Of a stretch of 64,000 bases of DNA, positions 45,964-57,426 are shown in pieces (within the stretch, counting starts at the first letter, position 1; the number at the start of each line of letters is the position of its first letter). The stretch is taken from the NCBI GenBank assembly GCA_020881915.1, contig JAJFPB010000005.1:1798001-1862000 (forward strand), read 5' to 3'. This DNA is from Paramyrothecium sp. XJ0827 (Eukaryota > Ascomycota > Sordariomycetes > Hypocreales > Stachybotryaceae). The position numbers and the translations under genes were made by a program. The notes under the pieces were generated by a model that was given only the letters and a program-made list of their open reading frames with translations, did not search any database and was not told where the DNA came from.

Positions 45964-47448
45964 CTCGATGTGCTTATGTGCTCCTTTGGACAGAATTGGT
46001 GCAATTATTAAAAAGAGCGAGGTTCAATGATTCAATGCCGGCGGCGCAAGCAGCTCTATAAGACTTGCTCAAGTCCACAGCTTGGTGGACCACGACGTCG
46101 GTGGCAGGTGGGGTCAAGCCGAGGTCTCGCAAAACTTCCGAGCTTGCCTAGCACAGCGAAGGAGTGCCTTGTAAATCATTATTTACCTTCCTGAAAGATA
46201 GAGTCATGGGAGGGGTTTGTTCTCAACAAGTACCCTGGCCGACATGCAGGAAGGATGCCTCATGCGGCCATCTATTTTTCCCTCGTCCATCTGTTATTCC
46301 ATACCGGCTGTCAAGTACGCACCGTAGAGTAGCCCCCATCTTCCCGGTGGACTCTATGTCCACAGCGGGGCTGTTGTACGGCATTGCGCTGTTGAGCTGC
46401 AATAGGCGTCTCAGTCTGCCGCCGGTCGTGCAGCAAGTGCCGTACTGGAGCTAGTGAGCTCTCGGGGTCTCCGGTGTGCCATCAGTCGTGGCACGACATG
46501 CTCACATATCACGGTTTGGTGTACTTCGCTTCGCATTGCCGATTCAGATGTAAAGCCAAGAAGCTATGACGTAAATACGGCTTTGCGACGGGGTAGATCT
46601 GGTATCACAGCAAAAATCGCAACGGCAATCATCCGTAGCATTTGATGTAACCTTGAGTAAGGCACCTATGGTAGTAAGAGAAGCGATGCTGCAAATAGGT
46701 AAGGTAGCTAAAACTACTAACAATATATCCTTTCTTGTGATGATTTTGGAAATAATATAGGATATTTATTAAGAATGAATATTGAAAATTTAAGTTGAAT
46801 CCTGTCAGTTTCAAAGCTTTTTAAACCATTTTAAAATAACCTCTTGTACATTATTGCTAATGACATGAGAAAAGATATTTGCGGTCTCTGTTTATTGCTC
46901 CCCAGTTATTTGGTACTACTGCACAGAGCATTGCATTTTGATTGATCGTGATCTTTGCGCACAACTACCAATCATCCTCTCTTCTGGTTTTATTTTCTCT
47001 CGATCGCCGTGTAATATTCTACCACATTTCCCGTCACCCACGACAGAGGAGCCTCAAGGTCCACGCAGACTAGGACTTGACAACGATCCGGGCTGGTTGC
47101 TCGTGCACTAAAGCTTCAGCAAAGTCGAGAAGCTGACATCGGTTTGCAGATATGCATTCAAGCTTGGCTTGGATTTATACTTGGACTTGGTCCTTCTCAG
47201 CGAGACAGGCACCAGCCCTAAACGTACATTTGGTATCTTAAACGTAATGCTGCAACAAAAAAATACAATGCTCAGAACGACGGTCCAGGTGACAGTATCT
47301 CCACCCCATACCTGGATTCGCGCAAGTTCGTTATGCGCACCGCCGAGTTGCGAGGTTGCTTCTCCTCCGAGATGCGTACCCCGGCATCAGGGGCAATGCT
47401 GAGCAACAGATCCCCCATCGCCATTTCTATCAACCGCGAACCATGGGA
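45964..47448. other. Gene-free stretch between epoxide hydrolase and pinin-like gene
   Basis: This 1.5-kb stretch holds the epoxide hydrolase promoter on the left, an AT-rich island at about 46690-46880, and the 3' flank of the pinin-like gene on the right. No gene was identified. Confidence 0.5.
46690..46880. other. AT-rich island
   Basis: A block of about 190 bp is strongly enriched in A and T relative to its surroundings, with no coding signal. A RIP-altered relic or a simple spacer are both possible. Confidence 0.55.
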
Positions 47449-48571
47449 TTAGTATATCACCATGTCCTCGCCAGCTTCAACCATGACGTCACCAGAGTCA
47501 TCATGATGGTGGCGGTGGTGGTGCTCCTGGGCCGTCGTCATACCAGACTTGATCTGGTCAGTTTCCGGCGGCCCGTCCTCCGCCACCTTCTGGATATCTT
47601 TCGCATCGTCCGTGACGACGGGAGCTGCCGGATTTGTGGACTCCACTGGTGGTCTCGCAGCTACGCTTGATCGTCTTCTTTGGCCATACCGTCCAATGTG
47701 ATGTTCCTTTTTCCTCTCGAAATCATCGAGCTCTCTGTCGATGACTTTGTGGGCTTGTCGGATTTGTTCGTCGATGATATCTTGTTGCTCCTCGGTAAGC
47801 TTCCACGGCAGATAGTACTACGCAACCCTGGTTAGCAAAAGAATCGACCCAGTAAGGGACGTGGCGTAGCGGGAAGTTGCCAACGTACGATATGTGGCGT
47901 GGCCTTTGTTTGGAGGCACCGTGCCCGATCGAGCATCTTCGAATGCTTGTTGCGCATCTATATAAACCCATCATCAGCATCTCGCACGCCATCGTGTTGT
48001 CTTGGTTTGCACATACCACCTCCTCATCCCAAACAATCTGTTGCGCCATCCGGACATCGCGCAGCCTTGACGACTTGTCCGCCCTTTTTTGGTCGTCGTC
48101 CGCCCTCTGCTGCTGCAACCTCTCCTGCTGTCTCCGCTCAATTTCCTGGCGTCGCTTCTGGTGCGGGTTAGCCGTGGTCTGGCTCAAAGTGCTCAGTAAG
48201 CCGCCGAACAAGCGTTTACTACGCTTCTTCTCCTCTTGCACAGCCGACTTCCGTCTCTCTTCATCGCCACGTGAAGCTTGACCTTCGGATGGGCGACGCG
48301 CAGCTTTCTCGGGGGGGGCATTTGTAGGCACAGCTCGGGTGTTGTTGTGGTCTTCTTCTTCGTCATGTCGTGTGCGTTTAGAGGCGCTGTCTTCGGCATC
48401 ATATGACGCTTTCCTCTTCGCATTCTCGTCGCCAACAACAACATCACCATTCGACGAATTGGAGGCCTCGTGGGTCCCGGCATCGAGGGAAGTCCTAAGC
48501 AGTTCATTAGTTAAATGCCCTTCAAATCGCCGGGAATTTGGCGAGGCTGCATACTCGATGGCAGACGACAT
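47449..48571 (-). CDS. Pinin/SDK/memA-domain protein
   Basis: The minus-strand model has exons 48571-48555, 48494-48017, 47957-47889 and 47817-47449, encoding 310 residues. The last two introns are 59 nt (GTATGT...ATATAG) and 71 nt (GTACGT...GCGTAG). The first, 60 nt (GTATGC...ACTAAT...CTTAG), is probable but optional, since it is a multiple of three with no stop. The pinin domain spans about residues 75-230: KRSKRLFGGLLSTLSQTTAN, then RDVRMAQQIVWDEEV joined to MRNKHSKMLDRARCLQTKA and YYLPWKLTEEQQDIIDEQI. The N-terminus is acidic with a basic KRTRHDEEE patch; the C-terminus is rich in His and Asp. Animal pinin belongs to exon-junction/ASAP-type splicing complexes, so a nuclear RNA-processing role is inferred. 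It is head-to-head with RDS3. Confidence 0.85.
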
Positions 48572-48993
48572 GGTAGCTTCCCAAGCGCTGTCGCATTACC
48601 CGACCAGTTCCACTACTGCAGGCAGAAGCACAGGGCTGTGACGAGCGCGTCTTGCCGACTAGCAGGAGAGCTTCGTGCGAACGAGTTTGCGCGGCTGCAG
48701 ATCAGACGGCTGCTTCATCCGGGATCCAAGAGACAGCAATCACCAGGTAAACGGGCGAAACAGGCCAAGGCCGAGAACAGCTGCCCCACATGATGTCTTC
48801 CCGCCACTACCTGCTGCGCTGTGTGATTGGTCGACACCCCCCGAAGTTCGTCGAAGCTCCAGCGCAAGGCTGAGAAATCAACTGGCAATTATTACTTGTC
48901 TGTCACGGCAATCGCCAGCGGCCATTCTCTCCTTCGCAACCACACTGTCGCATTCCTCGTGCTTGTATTTTGCCGCACAACAGCCCGCCCACG
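48572..48993. other. Compact divergent promoter pinin-like/RDS3
   Basis: Only 422 bp separates the start codons of two divergent RNA-processing genes, so a shared bidirectional promoter is plausible. No gene lies inside. Confidence 0.6.
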
Positions 48994-49460
48994 ATGTCGC
49001 GCCATCATCCGTAAGTCGAGCTCCCTCAGGTCAAGCCCTTTTGCTCCAGGTCACATGTACTGACTCCCTTCCGCCAGCGATCTCGTCATGTGCCGCAAGC
49101 AGTCCGGCATCGCCATCGGACGCCTCTGTGACAAATGCGACGGCAAGTGCCCGGTCTGCGATTCCTACGTCCGCCCGACGACCCTCGTCCGCATCTGCGA
49201 CGAGTGCAGCTTCGGCAACTACCAGAACAAGTGCGTCGTGTGCGGAGGCGAGGGCATCTCCGACGCCTTCTACTGCTTCGAGTGCACCCGCTTGGAAAAG
49301 GATCGTGACGGCTGTCCCAAGATTATCAATCTGGGCAGTTCCAGGACAGATGTATGTTGCGCCCCTGTGGTCCCTTTCGAGTTTGGCATGTCCGTGTACT
49401 AACCATGTCTCCTCGCAGCTATTCTACCAAAAGAAAACAAATCGGCAGGCAAATTACTAG
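48994..49460 (+). CDS. RDS3: SF3b subunit Rds3 (PHF5A homologue)
   Basis: Three exons, 48994-49010, 49078-49351 and 49419-49460, with introns of 67 nt each (GTAAGT...GCCAG and GTATGT...CGCAG), encode exactly 110 residues, the usual length of Rds3/PHF5A. The 17-nt first exon gives MSRHHP, joined to [17 protein letters not shown]. Conserved zinc-knot cysteines follow in [36 protein letters not shown] and [15 protein letters not shown], and the protein ends [14 protein letters not shown]. Rds3 sits in the SF3b complex of U2 snRNP next to the branch-site helix and is essential in yeast and animals. Near-complete identity of the pattern makes this one of the most certain calls here. Confidence 0.97.
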
Positions 49461-49817
49461 CCCAAGAGCGGCCTGGGTTGGGCCTTTGTTACGGTTGATC
49501 ACATGTTCGCATGCTGAGGGCGGTGTTCGGGTCTAAAGATGCATGGTTCGGCGTTACGGCGTCTTCCGTTTCTACGTTGAATGCATTAGCTTACGGGATG
49601 GGCTTCCTGTATCTCAAATCGCGTTGCGAATCTTCTACAAAATATGCAGATATCATTACAGCTGTGTGGCTCAAGATGCTCAAACTAATACGCGAATCCA
49701 AGTAACTCATTTCGTGACTCCCGCCGACGTGATACAATAGAGGCCCGCCCAAGAACTCCAGTCCTATGCAAATCTTCCATACTAGTACAAAATGTCACCT
49801 CATCATGATTAGCAGTG
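49461..49817. other. Convergent 3' flanks of RDS3 and PEX26-like gene
   Basis: This 357-bp spacer holds the two 3' flanks. No gene was seen. Confidence 0.5.
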
Positions 49818-51236
49818 TCAAATGTAGCTGACCTTGGCTCCCATGCCCGCCGTGGACTTGACCTTATTCCAGGAAGCCCCCAGGATGCGCTGGACCCTTT
49901 CCCTGAGTCCCTTGTGGCCAAGCACGAGAAGCATGCCTGCAACAAATGCAAGAAACCTCATGAGCACCATGGGGTTGCTGTTAAGGGATGCGCTCAGCTG
50001 GTCGATGATCGCACGCAACCGCGTGATGATCAAGCCCGCACGGGCGGTCAACGTCAAAGGGCCTGCTGGTTTGCCCTTCGGTTTTGCAATCGATGACCGT
50101 GGTGGTTGGGAAGGGGCCGACGCTGTGCGCTTATGCCGGCCATGGCTTGACCCAGCGACACTAGGCGTCTCTTCCACGCCGTAATCAACCTCGCTGCCTT
50201 CTCGTCGAGCTCTCTCCTCTTCCAATCGCTTTCGCTCCCTTTCCTCGTTCTCTGCTCGTTGCCGCCTCGCCTCTTCCACATCCTTGCGCAGCTGCTCTTC
50301 TTGTCGCCGTTGCTCCTCCTCTTGCTGCTTTTCCTGCTCCAGTTGGTCCTCATGCAGGCTCTCGAGAGCTTGGAGGAAAGCATCCCGGCGCTCCTCATCT
50401 AACACGGAACTAGCGCAGATGAACTCGCGTGCATAATCCCATTCGTTATTACGGAGGAGGACGTGCAACGTGTAAAGCTCGAGAATCTTGACCCTGGCGT
50501 TCAGGTCTCTGGGCGTGTTGGCGCCGCTAGTTCCCTTGGCAGGCGAGCGATGGCGGGAGGACATGCGCGACCTGGGAGACGAAGCCTCGGTGAGCCTACC
50601 GGTCAAGTCCAGATTGGGAGTGTTGGAAGCTGCGAGGTAGGCTTCGAGTCTTTTCTGGTTGACAGCCTGGTCCGGGGCGTGTGCCAGCAGCAGAGTCGCG
50701 CTGTCATGGTCAGCAATTGATCATGTCGCGTCGCAGGGTCGCTTAACTTACAGATTAATGACAACATCCGGGTCCACGTCACCTTCTACGCCGTGGTAGC
50801 CATTCCTGACGACGTCCTCCCAGACATTTCCGTCCCGCACTTTGCTACATAGTGCCCTCCATTCCTGTGTGCCAAAGGCGTTCTTCCCCTCCTCGGCCTC
50901 GAGTTCGATGACGGCGTTGAGAATGGTCAGGTACAGGCTCCATACCTTGACCCTCGTGGTCCTCGACGACTTGGCGACAGGAGCCAGTTCCCCATCGTCG
51001 GCAGTAGCAGGAGGCGTGATTAAGGGTATCAGCGTGGTCAGAGCCTCGGGCAGGCGACGCGTCAAGAAGAGGGTGGAAGCCTGGCGGTATGTCTTGGATA
51101 TGTGGGACGACTGGCGCGGTCCGGCGGGTGCTGAGAGGGAGGATATTGATGAGGAGAGCAGGTCTTGTGCGGTAGTCGCGGATCCATTCATGCCGGGCGT
51201 AGGCCTGAGGACAGCAGAGTAGCCGTTGATTGACAT
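49818..51236 (-). CDS. PEX26: Tail-anchored peroxin, PEX26-like
   Basis: Two minus-strand exons, 51236-50752 and 50700-49818, with a 51-nt intron (GTAAGT...GACAG), encode 455 residues. The N-terminal half has helical segments ([40 protein letters not shown]) typical of the fungal Pex26/Pex15 group. The middle is a long Glu/Arg/Gln coiled coil (about residues 275-335). A single hydrophobic helix lies near the C-terminus ([19 protein letters not shown]) with a short basic tail, the layout of a tail-anchored protein. Such peroxins dock the Pex1-Pex6 AAA ATPase on peroxisomes for receptor recycling. The family call rests on architecture and remembered motifs; another tail-anchored protein with a similar plan is possible. 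Confidence 0.65.
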
Positions 51237-52221
51237 GGCGGTGCGTGCTATGACCTGATCATAGGGAATCGCAATGTGTCGGTGGTTGTCGGGGGAGGCG
51301 GTGGGCGATGGGTGGGCGGCGGTGAGAGCGACAGGCGTGCAATTGAATCGTGAAGAGCAATCAGAATGCTGCAGTGACGAGAAGCCTCTCCAAGTCAGGG
51401 ACGGATGGGGTGGTTGGGCCGTGTTCTCGGATATTCCACGTGTCTCATGGGGAGACGAGGCGAGCGGACGCTCGGGACAAGTATCGGGACAGAGTGAAGG
51501 TTTGCGGGTTGAGGCAGGCCGCGATCATGTGCTTCCCCGGGACAAGCCATCAACATGCCAACAAGCCGCAGTGGGTACTCATTTTTGCGTTTTCGGCCTT
51601 TTAACGAAGCTGGGCCTCGGCACACTTGTTTTGGCTGACGGGGATGGCTGGATGGAGCTCCCTCATCTGGGGCAACGAATCGGTTCATGCGCTACCATGT
51701 ACGCCTAGCAGCCAGCCAATAGCACCCTTGGACAAGGGCCTACTTGGTTGCCCGAACAGGCATTCAATGGCCGAGGAACAGCAAGCGGTACCTTATTAGC
51801 GGGGAGCCAGACTCACCTTGACCTTCGGAAGCCGGCTATTACTATGCCTCAGCTGAATACCTTACTGGCCTGCAGGCTGAACATTCTGGACTGCCTTACC
51901 CTACAGATCCGGCCAAATTCCACCTGTCGCTGTTGACTCTTAAGTAACTTCGTCTCCATATGTCGGAATATTTACGTTGGGGATGTCCTCAGTGATGCAC
52001 CACATCATATTGTGGTTAGGTTTTAAACCTTGGCAATGTCAATCTATATCTCTATATTTATACAGTCGCTGGATTGGCGCCGTCGCGACAAACTGCGCCC
52101 CTAAAAACAAACTCCGTGGTATCTATAACTGTTTCCCCATGCCTTAAACCAGATCTGGTGCAAAACTCCGTTCCGCCATGCCAACACATGACCACCCAAG
52201 AAGCGTAATATCCGAACAAAT
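51237..52221. other. Gene-free stretch between PEX26-like gene and haspin
   Basis: This 985-bp stretch holds the promoter side of the PEX26-like gene and the 3' flank of haspin. There is a GGTACCTTA-type motif at 51789-51797. No supported gene is present. Confidence 0.5.
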
Positions 52222-53902
52222 TCAACCCCGTTTCCGCCTTGGAGATCTTCGCAATGCCCCCTCGCCAACCCCCTCGTCCCGTGAAAGAATGATACTGTCT
52301 TCCCTGTCGAGCATAGAGCCGCTCAGACCTGTCAATTGCTTCTGTCCGATCCAGCCCGCCTCCACGGCGAAGCACACGACGTCCGCGGCGCCACCGAAGC
52401 ACGGTACGCTGTCCTTTGCGTTAGGGTTCAAGTACTTCCATAGTTCCTTCGTCTCCTTCTTGAAGGCTGCGAGTTCCTTTTTGTCGCCTACAAAGTGACC
52501 CAGCAAGTACTCGTATAGGTATGCCAGCCACAGCACGTTGGTGTAAGGCGCATATGCGTCCCAGCTTAGCGGCCCGTCGACGCCCTTGGCATAGGGCGTG
52601 TTGTGCTCCCCGGGCGGCAGGCATTTACGGTCGCCTCTCAGCATGAAAGACCGCATCTGTCGGTAGACTTTGCACTGAGGCGCGTGGGTGCTCGTAAACA
52701 GGCTGAGGTCCCGCTCCAGGTCAAATGCGACCACCCGACCATCATCGACTGATAGATCCTCGGCCCTCGACAAGCCGTAGTCAAGAATCGTTATGTCAAG
52801 CCCCGAGAAGCCAAAGAAGTCGTCAGATTCGTCATTCCTTTCAACGGCATCCCGAACACGTCGAATGCATAAGTTGCCCTCGTGTAAATCCCGGTGCTGT
52901 GGGGTGTTAGTACAAGCGGCGAGGCCCAACTCTGAATCTGATTCTCACCTCGAACATGACGAGATCTTCGGCCCGAGCCAACGCTATCGCCTCGAGGAAG
53001 AAGATGTCCCATATTTCGTCCGTACTGTTTAATTCCCAGTCTTCTAGTGCCTTTCCTGCATCACCAAGCTCCACTACCAGGAATTTTGTTTCGTCCAGAT
53101 ACCGACTTGGTGATGGGTAAAATTGTGCTCGATCCGGATCTTGCTTTTTCATCTTCTTCTGGAAAGCTTGGTGCGTTTCCAGCAGCTGCCTTGTGGTCTT
53201 GCCCTGGACAATATATCGTTGCTTGTAGACGACGAACCCGGGAATATCCGCAAGCCATTCTGATATCTGTAGTTCTCCTTGCACGTCATCTGGAGAGTGT
53301 GGCTCCTCGTCCACCAACCCCGACCGGACCTGAGCCTTGGTCTGTGCCTTTATCGGAGAGGGAAGCCGTATCACCTTGATGATACTGGTGCCTCGCTCAT
53401 TGGTGACGCGATACACCTCGGCGTAAGATGCTTCGGCAATCTTTTCTATACGATCCCCTGGTGGGGACACTTCATCCCAGCTTAAGGTCCGAAGGGCTGC
53501 ATCATCGAGCCACTGCAAGTCGTGAAATTCTTCTGATTTTTCCTCTTCGAGGGATGCGGGAGGGACTTCGGTTTCTTCGGTGTATTCTATCTCTAGAGCA
53601 CTCTCTTTCACAAGTTCTGCTAGAGTACTCTCGAGTTGACCTTCCTTCTGGTCGTTATGCGTTGTCGTCTCGAGTAGTTCTTCCTCTTCCGTGGAGGCTC
53701 CTGTTTTGCGGGGCGAACCTCGCCGTGTAGCCACAGGCTCCTCTTCAATCTGAATTGTCGAAAGCTGCTTCGTCAGGCTTTCCACAGTACCAGTCGAGGG
53801 AGGTCTGCGGACGGGGCTTTGCGGCAGTTCGGCGAATAGGCGCTCTGCCTTGGACTTTTTGGACTGCTTTCCATATTTACGGACAGGTGCAGTACGTGAC
53901 AT
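52222..53902 (-). CDS. Haspin-type histone H3 kinase
   Basis: Two minus-strand exons, 53902-52949 and 52896-52222, with a 52-nt intron (GTGAGA...CACAG), encode 542 residues. The chosen start gives MSRTAPVRKYGKQSKKSKAE, resembling other fungal haspins; the frame is open a further 112 codons upstream (to an ATG at 54238). The kinase domain (about residues 150-490) has an atypical nucleotide loop KIAEASYAEVYRV, the lysine in SIIKVIRL, the catalytic loop HRDLHEGNLCI completed by the splice, and ITILDYGLSRAED in place of the usual DFG segment, all haspin-like. Haspin phosphorylates histone H3 Thr3 in mitosis to recruit the Aurora B complex. The domain is bounded by acidic, disordered N-terminal sequence and a short basic tail. 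It is divergent from the CCDC47 homologue. Confidence 0.9.
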
Positions 53903-54688
53903 TTTAATCCTTCCTAGAGCTTTCCAGTTTAGGTGCTGTCGAGCCTTCAGATATGGTCTGATCGCTTCGCGCAAGTACCATCTGGTGAAGTTGACGTTCG
54001 AAATTGATGTCTGCGTTGGCACGGCAACAGCCATGCTTTTCGAAGTACGGTACCTCCAGGGTATCCTCATAAGCTCTACATTACCCGTTCTGAGGGGTAG
54101 CCATGATTCTGTTTTCACGCAAAAAAAAGATTCCTTGAAAGTGAATTGGAGACCTTCAAAGTAGACGTTATGAGGCATAAGTACATGCTTAGCAATTTTC
54201 CTCTTTACGATTCCGAGCGGGCCCCTTTGATGAGCCATGGCAGGTTCCTAACCATCGCCATGCTCCAACCCCTTGTCTTGACAGAAGTTGCTGCCGACTC
54301 AATGGATTAGGTCGGCCATAACGGTGGAGTTTGCTTTTTACTAAAGAATATGAAACGATAATCATCCGTGAGAATATGATCAAAAGCAGTGGTAAATTCA
54401 GGTAATGGCTCTAGGGCATTGCCAACGGCGTGCACTGGAGCCTCCAATGAGCCACTGACACTGAATGGCGTCAATTGCAGATGTGGGTCTGGGGCACCTG
54501 CCCCAGGTTCGCAGGATGCACCCGAGGGTACCTACAATGCAACTGGGCCCAGGACTGTGGAACAGGTATCCGCACCCCGAGGTCGAGGTCACGCAGCTGA
54601 GCTCCCCAATTTTCTGGCTCGCCTTAGCATCAACCTCCTCATCCGTCCCCGTCCCCCCTCTCGCTGTCCTTCACTCGACCACGCAACC
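53903..54688. other. Divergent region haspin/CCDC47 homologue
   Basis: This 786-bp intergenic stretch covers both promoters. It includes a stop-free minus-strand frame (53903-54238) contiguous with haspin, discussed under findings. No other gene was seen. Confidence 0.5.
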
Positions 54689-56149
54689 ATGGCCGACCTC
54701 TTGAAGAACTTATTCGGGGGCTCCAAGCCCGCCGAACCCGCGGCGAAGCCGGATACCGGTACGTTGCCATGTTCCATTGCGCCTCCCTCGTAGCTGTGCT
54801 TGCTTCTGCTTTCGCGCTACCGTGGCTCGACTTGTTGCGTCCAGCCCACACGTCCTTACCATCCTCCCGCAAGAGCCCATTGAAAACTAACAAGCGCGCG
54901 TGCTTTCGCTATCGCAGACTTTGCCGACTTTGCTGGAGCTCCTGACCCGGTCCCCGAACCCGATGTCGTTGCCGCGCCCGAGTCTGTGACACTGGGCGTC
55001 GGCGCCCCTGCGGCCACCAACAGGCCCTACACGGCTTGGTGGAGGGTCCACGAGCGCCACTCCCTCGATGAGTTCAAGGGCGAGGGCGTGATCCTCGCGA
55101 TCGCAGCCGTCATCTTCCTGGTTCATATCCTCGGCGCTCGCAGCAACCGCACCAAGGCTAGGAAGTGGATGCGAGCTCATGCGCCTGCCCTGAAGAGCGA
55201 GTTCGCCCTCGTGGGCTTCGGTGGAGTTCCCACTGTTGACACGGAGGTCGCGCCGGAGAAGCTGATCAAGGAGAACTCGCTGTTTGAATACACGACCTAC
55301 GCAACTGGAAGGCAGAACGTTGCCTTCACGGATATCAAGCTCACCCTGACCAAGCGCTTCAACCCCATTCTGTGGACCATCGAAACTGCTTTTGGCTTCT
55401 TCACGGACTCCTCTCCTGCCCCTATTGACATTGTCGAGGCCGTCGTTTACCCTTTTGATGGCAAGGAGACTCTCCTGACCCCCTCGCTCCCAGGCGCCGC
55501 CGAGACTCGCTCCAAGGACAAGAGCACCTACGATAACTTTGTCTGGGCCCTCGTGAACAAGAGCCGCATGCAGAAGCTCCGCGATGATCGCTACGACGTG
55601 TCCATTACCGTTACCAAGGATCACCCCAAGCTGCCCAACTGGCTGACCATCATGAGCGAGAATGCCGAGATCACTGATTTCCTGCTGACCGACGAGCTGC
55701 TCGCGGCTGTGAATGCTGCTGGAGACGATTTCGACTATGTCATTGTCACTGACCAGCCCATCGACAAGCCCAAGACTATTGAGGAGACCAACTCCCGCAA
55801 GCGTGTCTACCTCAAGTACCAGCTCCCATCAAACAACAACTACGACGGTCTTCTCCCCGTTTTCTCCTACTTCCTGCGCCTCCCCGACCAGCTCGCCCAG
55901 GGAGCCCACTTCCGTCCTGAGGTGACTAAGAAGCTCCAGAAGACACGCGAGGGACTCTCCGCGCAGCTGAGGAAGGCGGCCGAGGACGAGAAGAACGAGG
56001 AGCGTGCCGCGGAGAGGGAGCGCGTCAAGAAGGCCAAGCGCGACGCGGACCTCAAGGGCCTCGACGCCAAGGCTCAGAAGAAGTACCTGGAAAAGGAGAG
56101 GGAGAAGGAGCTGCGCAAGTCGCAGAAGAAAATGACCACGCGTGCTTGA
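54689..56149 (+). CDS. CCDC47 homologue (DUF1682 ER membrane protein)
   Basis: Two exons, 54689-54758 and 54918-56149, with a 159-nt intron (GTACGT...ATCGCAG), encode 433 residues. The N-terminus carries an acidic, Pro-rich stretch, then WWRVHERHSLDEFKGEG and a single hydrophobic helix (VILAIAAVIFLVHILGARSN, about residues 72-91). The DUF1682 domain follows with KLTLTKRFNPILWTIETAF and DFDYVIVTDQPIDKPK, and ends in a highly charged Lys/Glu/Arg coiled coil. In animals CCDC47 is an ER membrane subunit of the PAT complex near the Sec61 translocon, helping multi-pass protein insertion and Ca2+ handling. The fungal function is inferred from this family. The first ATG in good context (CAACCATGG) was chosen. 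Confidence 0.88.
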
Positions 56150-56427
56150 TTGGCCGCGAGCAGATGGCGGAACGAGGGGTTGGGAGGGGATGGTCTGTTG
56201 GACAGCTGTAGGCTTCCGGTGTATGAGTAGTCTGTACTTTGGGGGGTTGTAGTCACGGGTCATGACCCTGCGAGTATGTGCATGGGATATGTATATTCTT
56301 GAAAACCTCGCGAAATAGACATACCTATAATGTGCTTCGATGACCTCGGCTTAGTGGTGACTGAAAGGATGAGCATGATCAACACGCTTGACTTGACCCC
56401 GGGGAAGTCTAGAGTCTATCTATCGTC

Positions 56428-56867
56428 TTACTGTGCGTCCTCTGCCAGCAGATCCGTCACCCGCTTGACCTTGTCCTCGGCCGTCTGCTTCTTGTCGGTC
56501 CTGCTCCCCACGCGCATCGACGACTGCACCCTCACGACGCCGCGCTGGTGGACGACGGCGTGGGCCTTTCCGATGACGGCCATGACGTCGTCCCAGCTGC
56601 CCTCGACGGTGGTCCCCGCCGAGTGCATCGTGTACTTGAGCCCGCTGGCCTTGAGGACGCGCTGCACCTCGGCCACCTCGGCGGCCACGGAGACGCTGCC
56701 GGTGCCGACCTGCGCGGCGGTGAGTGGTCAGCGAGAGTCCCGCGCACAGGGGAGAGGGGAGTGCGAATCAGGGCAGGGCAGGGCAGAAATGACGGCGTGA
56801 GGCATACCGGGATGAGGCAGAAGTCGGCGTAGCAAGCCGACGGCGTGGGAATGGCTGCGTAGTCCAT
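56428..56867 (-). CDS. ECM15: Ecm15/UPF0045 (MTH1187-like) family protein
   Basis: Two minus-strand exons, 56867-56808 and 56709-56428, with a 98-nt intron (GTATGC...GCGCAG), encode 113 residues. After splicing the protein reads ACYADFCLIPVGTGSVSVAAEVAEVQRVL, followed by KYTMHSAGTTVEGSWDDVM and VHQRGVVRVQSSMRVGSRTD. This matches the small UPF0045/MTH1187 ferredoxin-like fold, whose conserved PxGT, HxxGTxxEG and RVxxS(x)RxG patches line a ligand site; related bacterial proteins bind thiamine. Yeast Ecm15 was named from a cell-wall phenotype screen and has no firm biochemical role. It has no targeting signal. The protein is probably cytosolic and oligomeric, as in the family. Confidence 0.85.
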
Positions 56868-57426
56868 CGTGTCGTTGGCGGCGGAAGCGTGATATCGCGC
56901 TCTCGGGAGTCTTGGGAGAAGAGCAGATGGTAACTTCTGGGAATGGACCCTGTAAAGGCCTACTTGCTTCTTGGAGAGGATTGAAATTGCCCGGCCAGGA
57001 GAACAATGCATCCAGATCATTGTTTGGATGAAGCGCTGCTATGTCTTCGCCGAGCTAAGTGCTCACACTACTAAGGTAGGTAAAGTAGTAGTAGTTGTCA
57101 GTTCTCCGCCGGCGGTATTGGGGTGGATGAGGCCTGTGGAGTAAAGTTGACCTCACTTCTTCCTCTTTCAACTACTGCACATCAACACACATGAAATTGC
57201 AGCAACGAAAGGTTACCAGAATGCTACAACAAATCTCGAGCGAATGATTGGATTTGACTGATTTACTGGGATCTTGCTCATCTCGCATAAGCGCGCTTCG
57301 CAAAAGCGACTGCCACCTGCCATGGCTTTGAACCAGCACGCCGTTTTATCATGATCTAAATGCTCTAACCCACCCCGAAACGCCTCGCTGTGCCTGAACA
57401 AGAAGAAATACCAATAAAATAGAGCA
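56868..57426. other. Gene-free stretch between ECM15-like and PLC-like genes
   Basis: This 559-bp stretch contains an ACTAAGGTAGGTAAAGTAG motif at about 57068-57090, similar to other GGTA-rich intergenic motifs here. No gene was identified. Confidence 0.5.
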
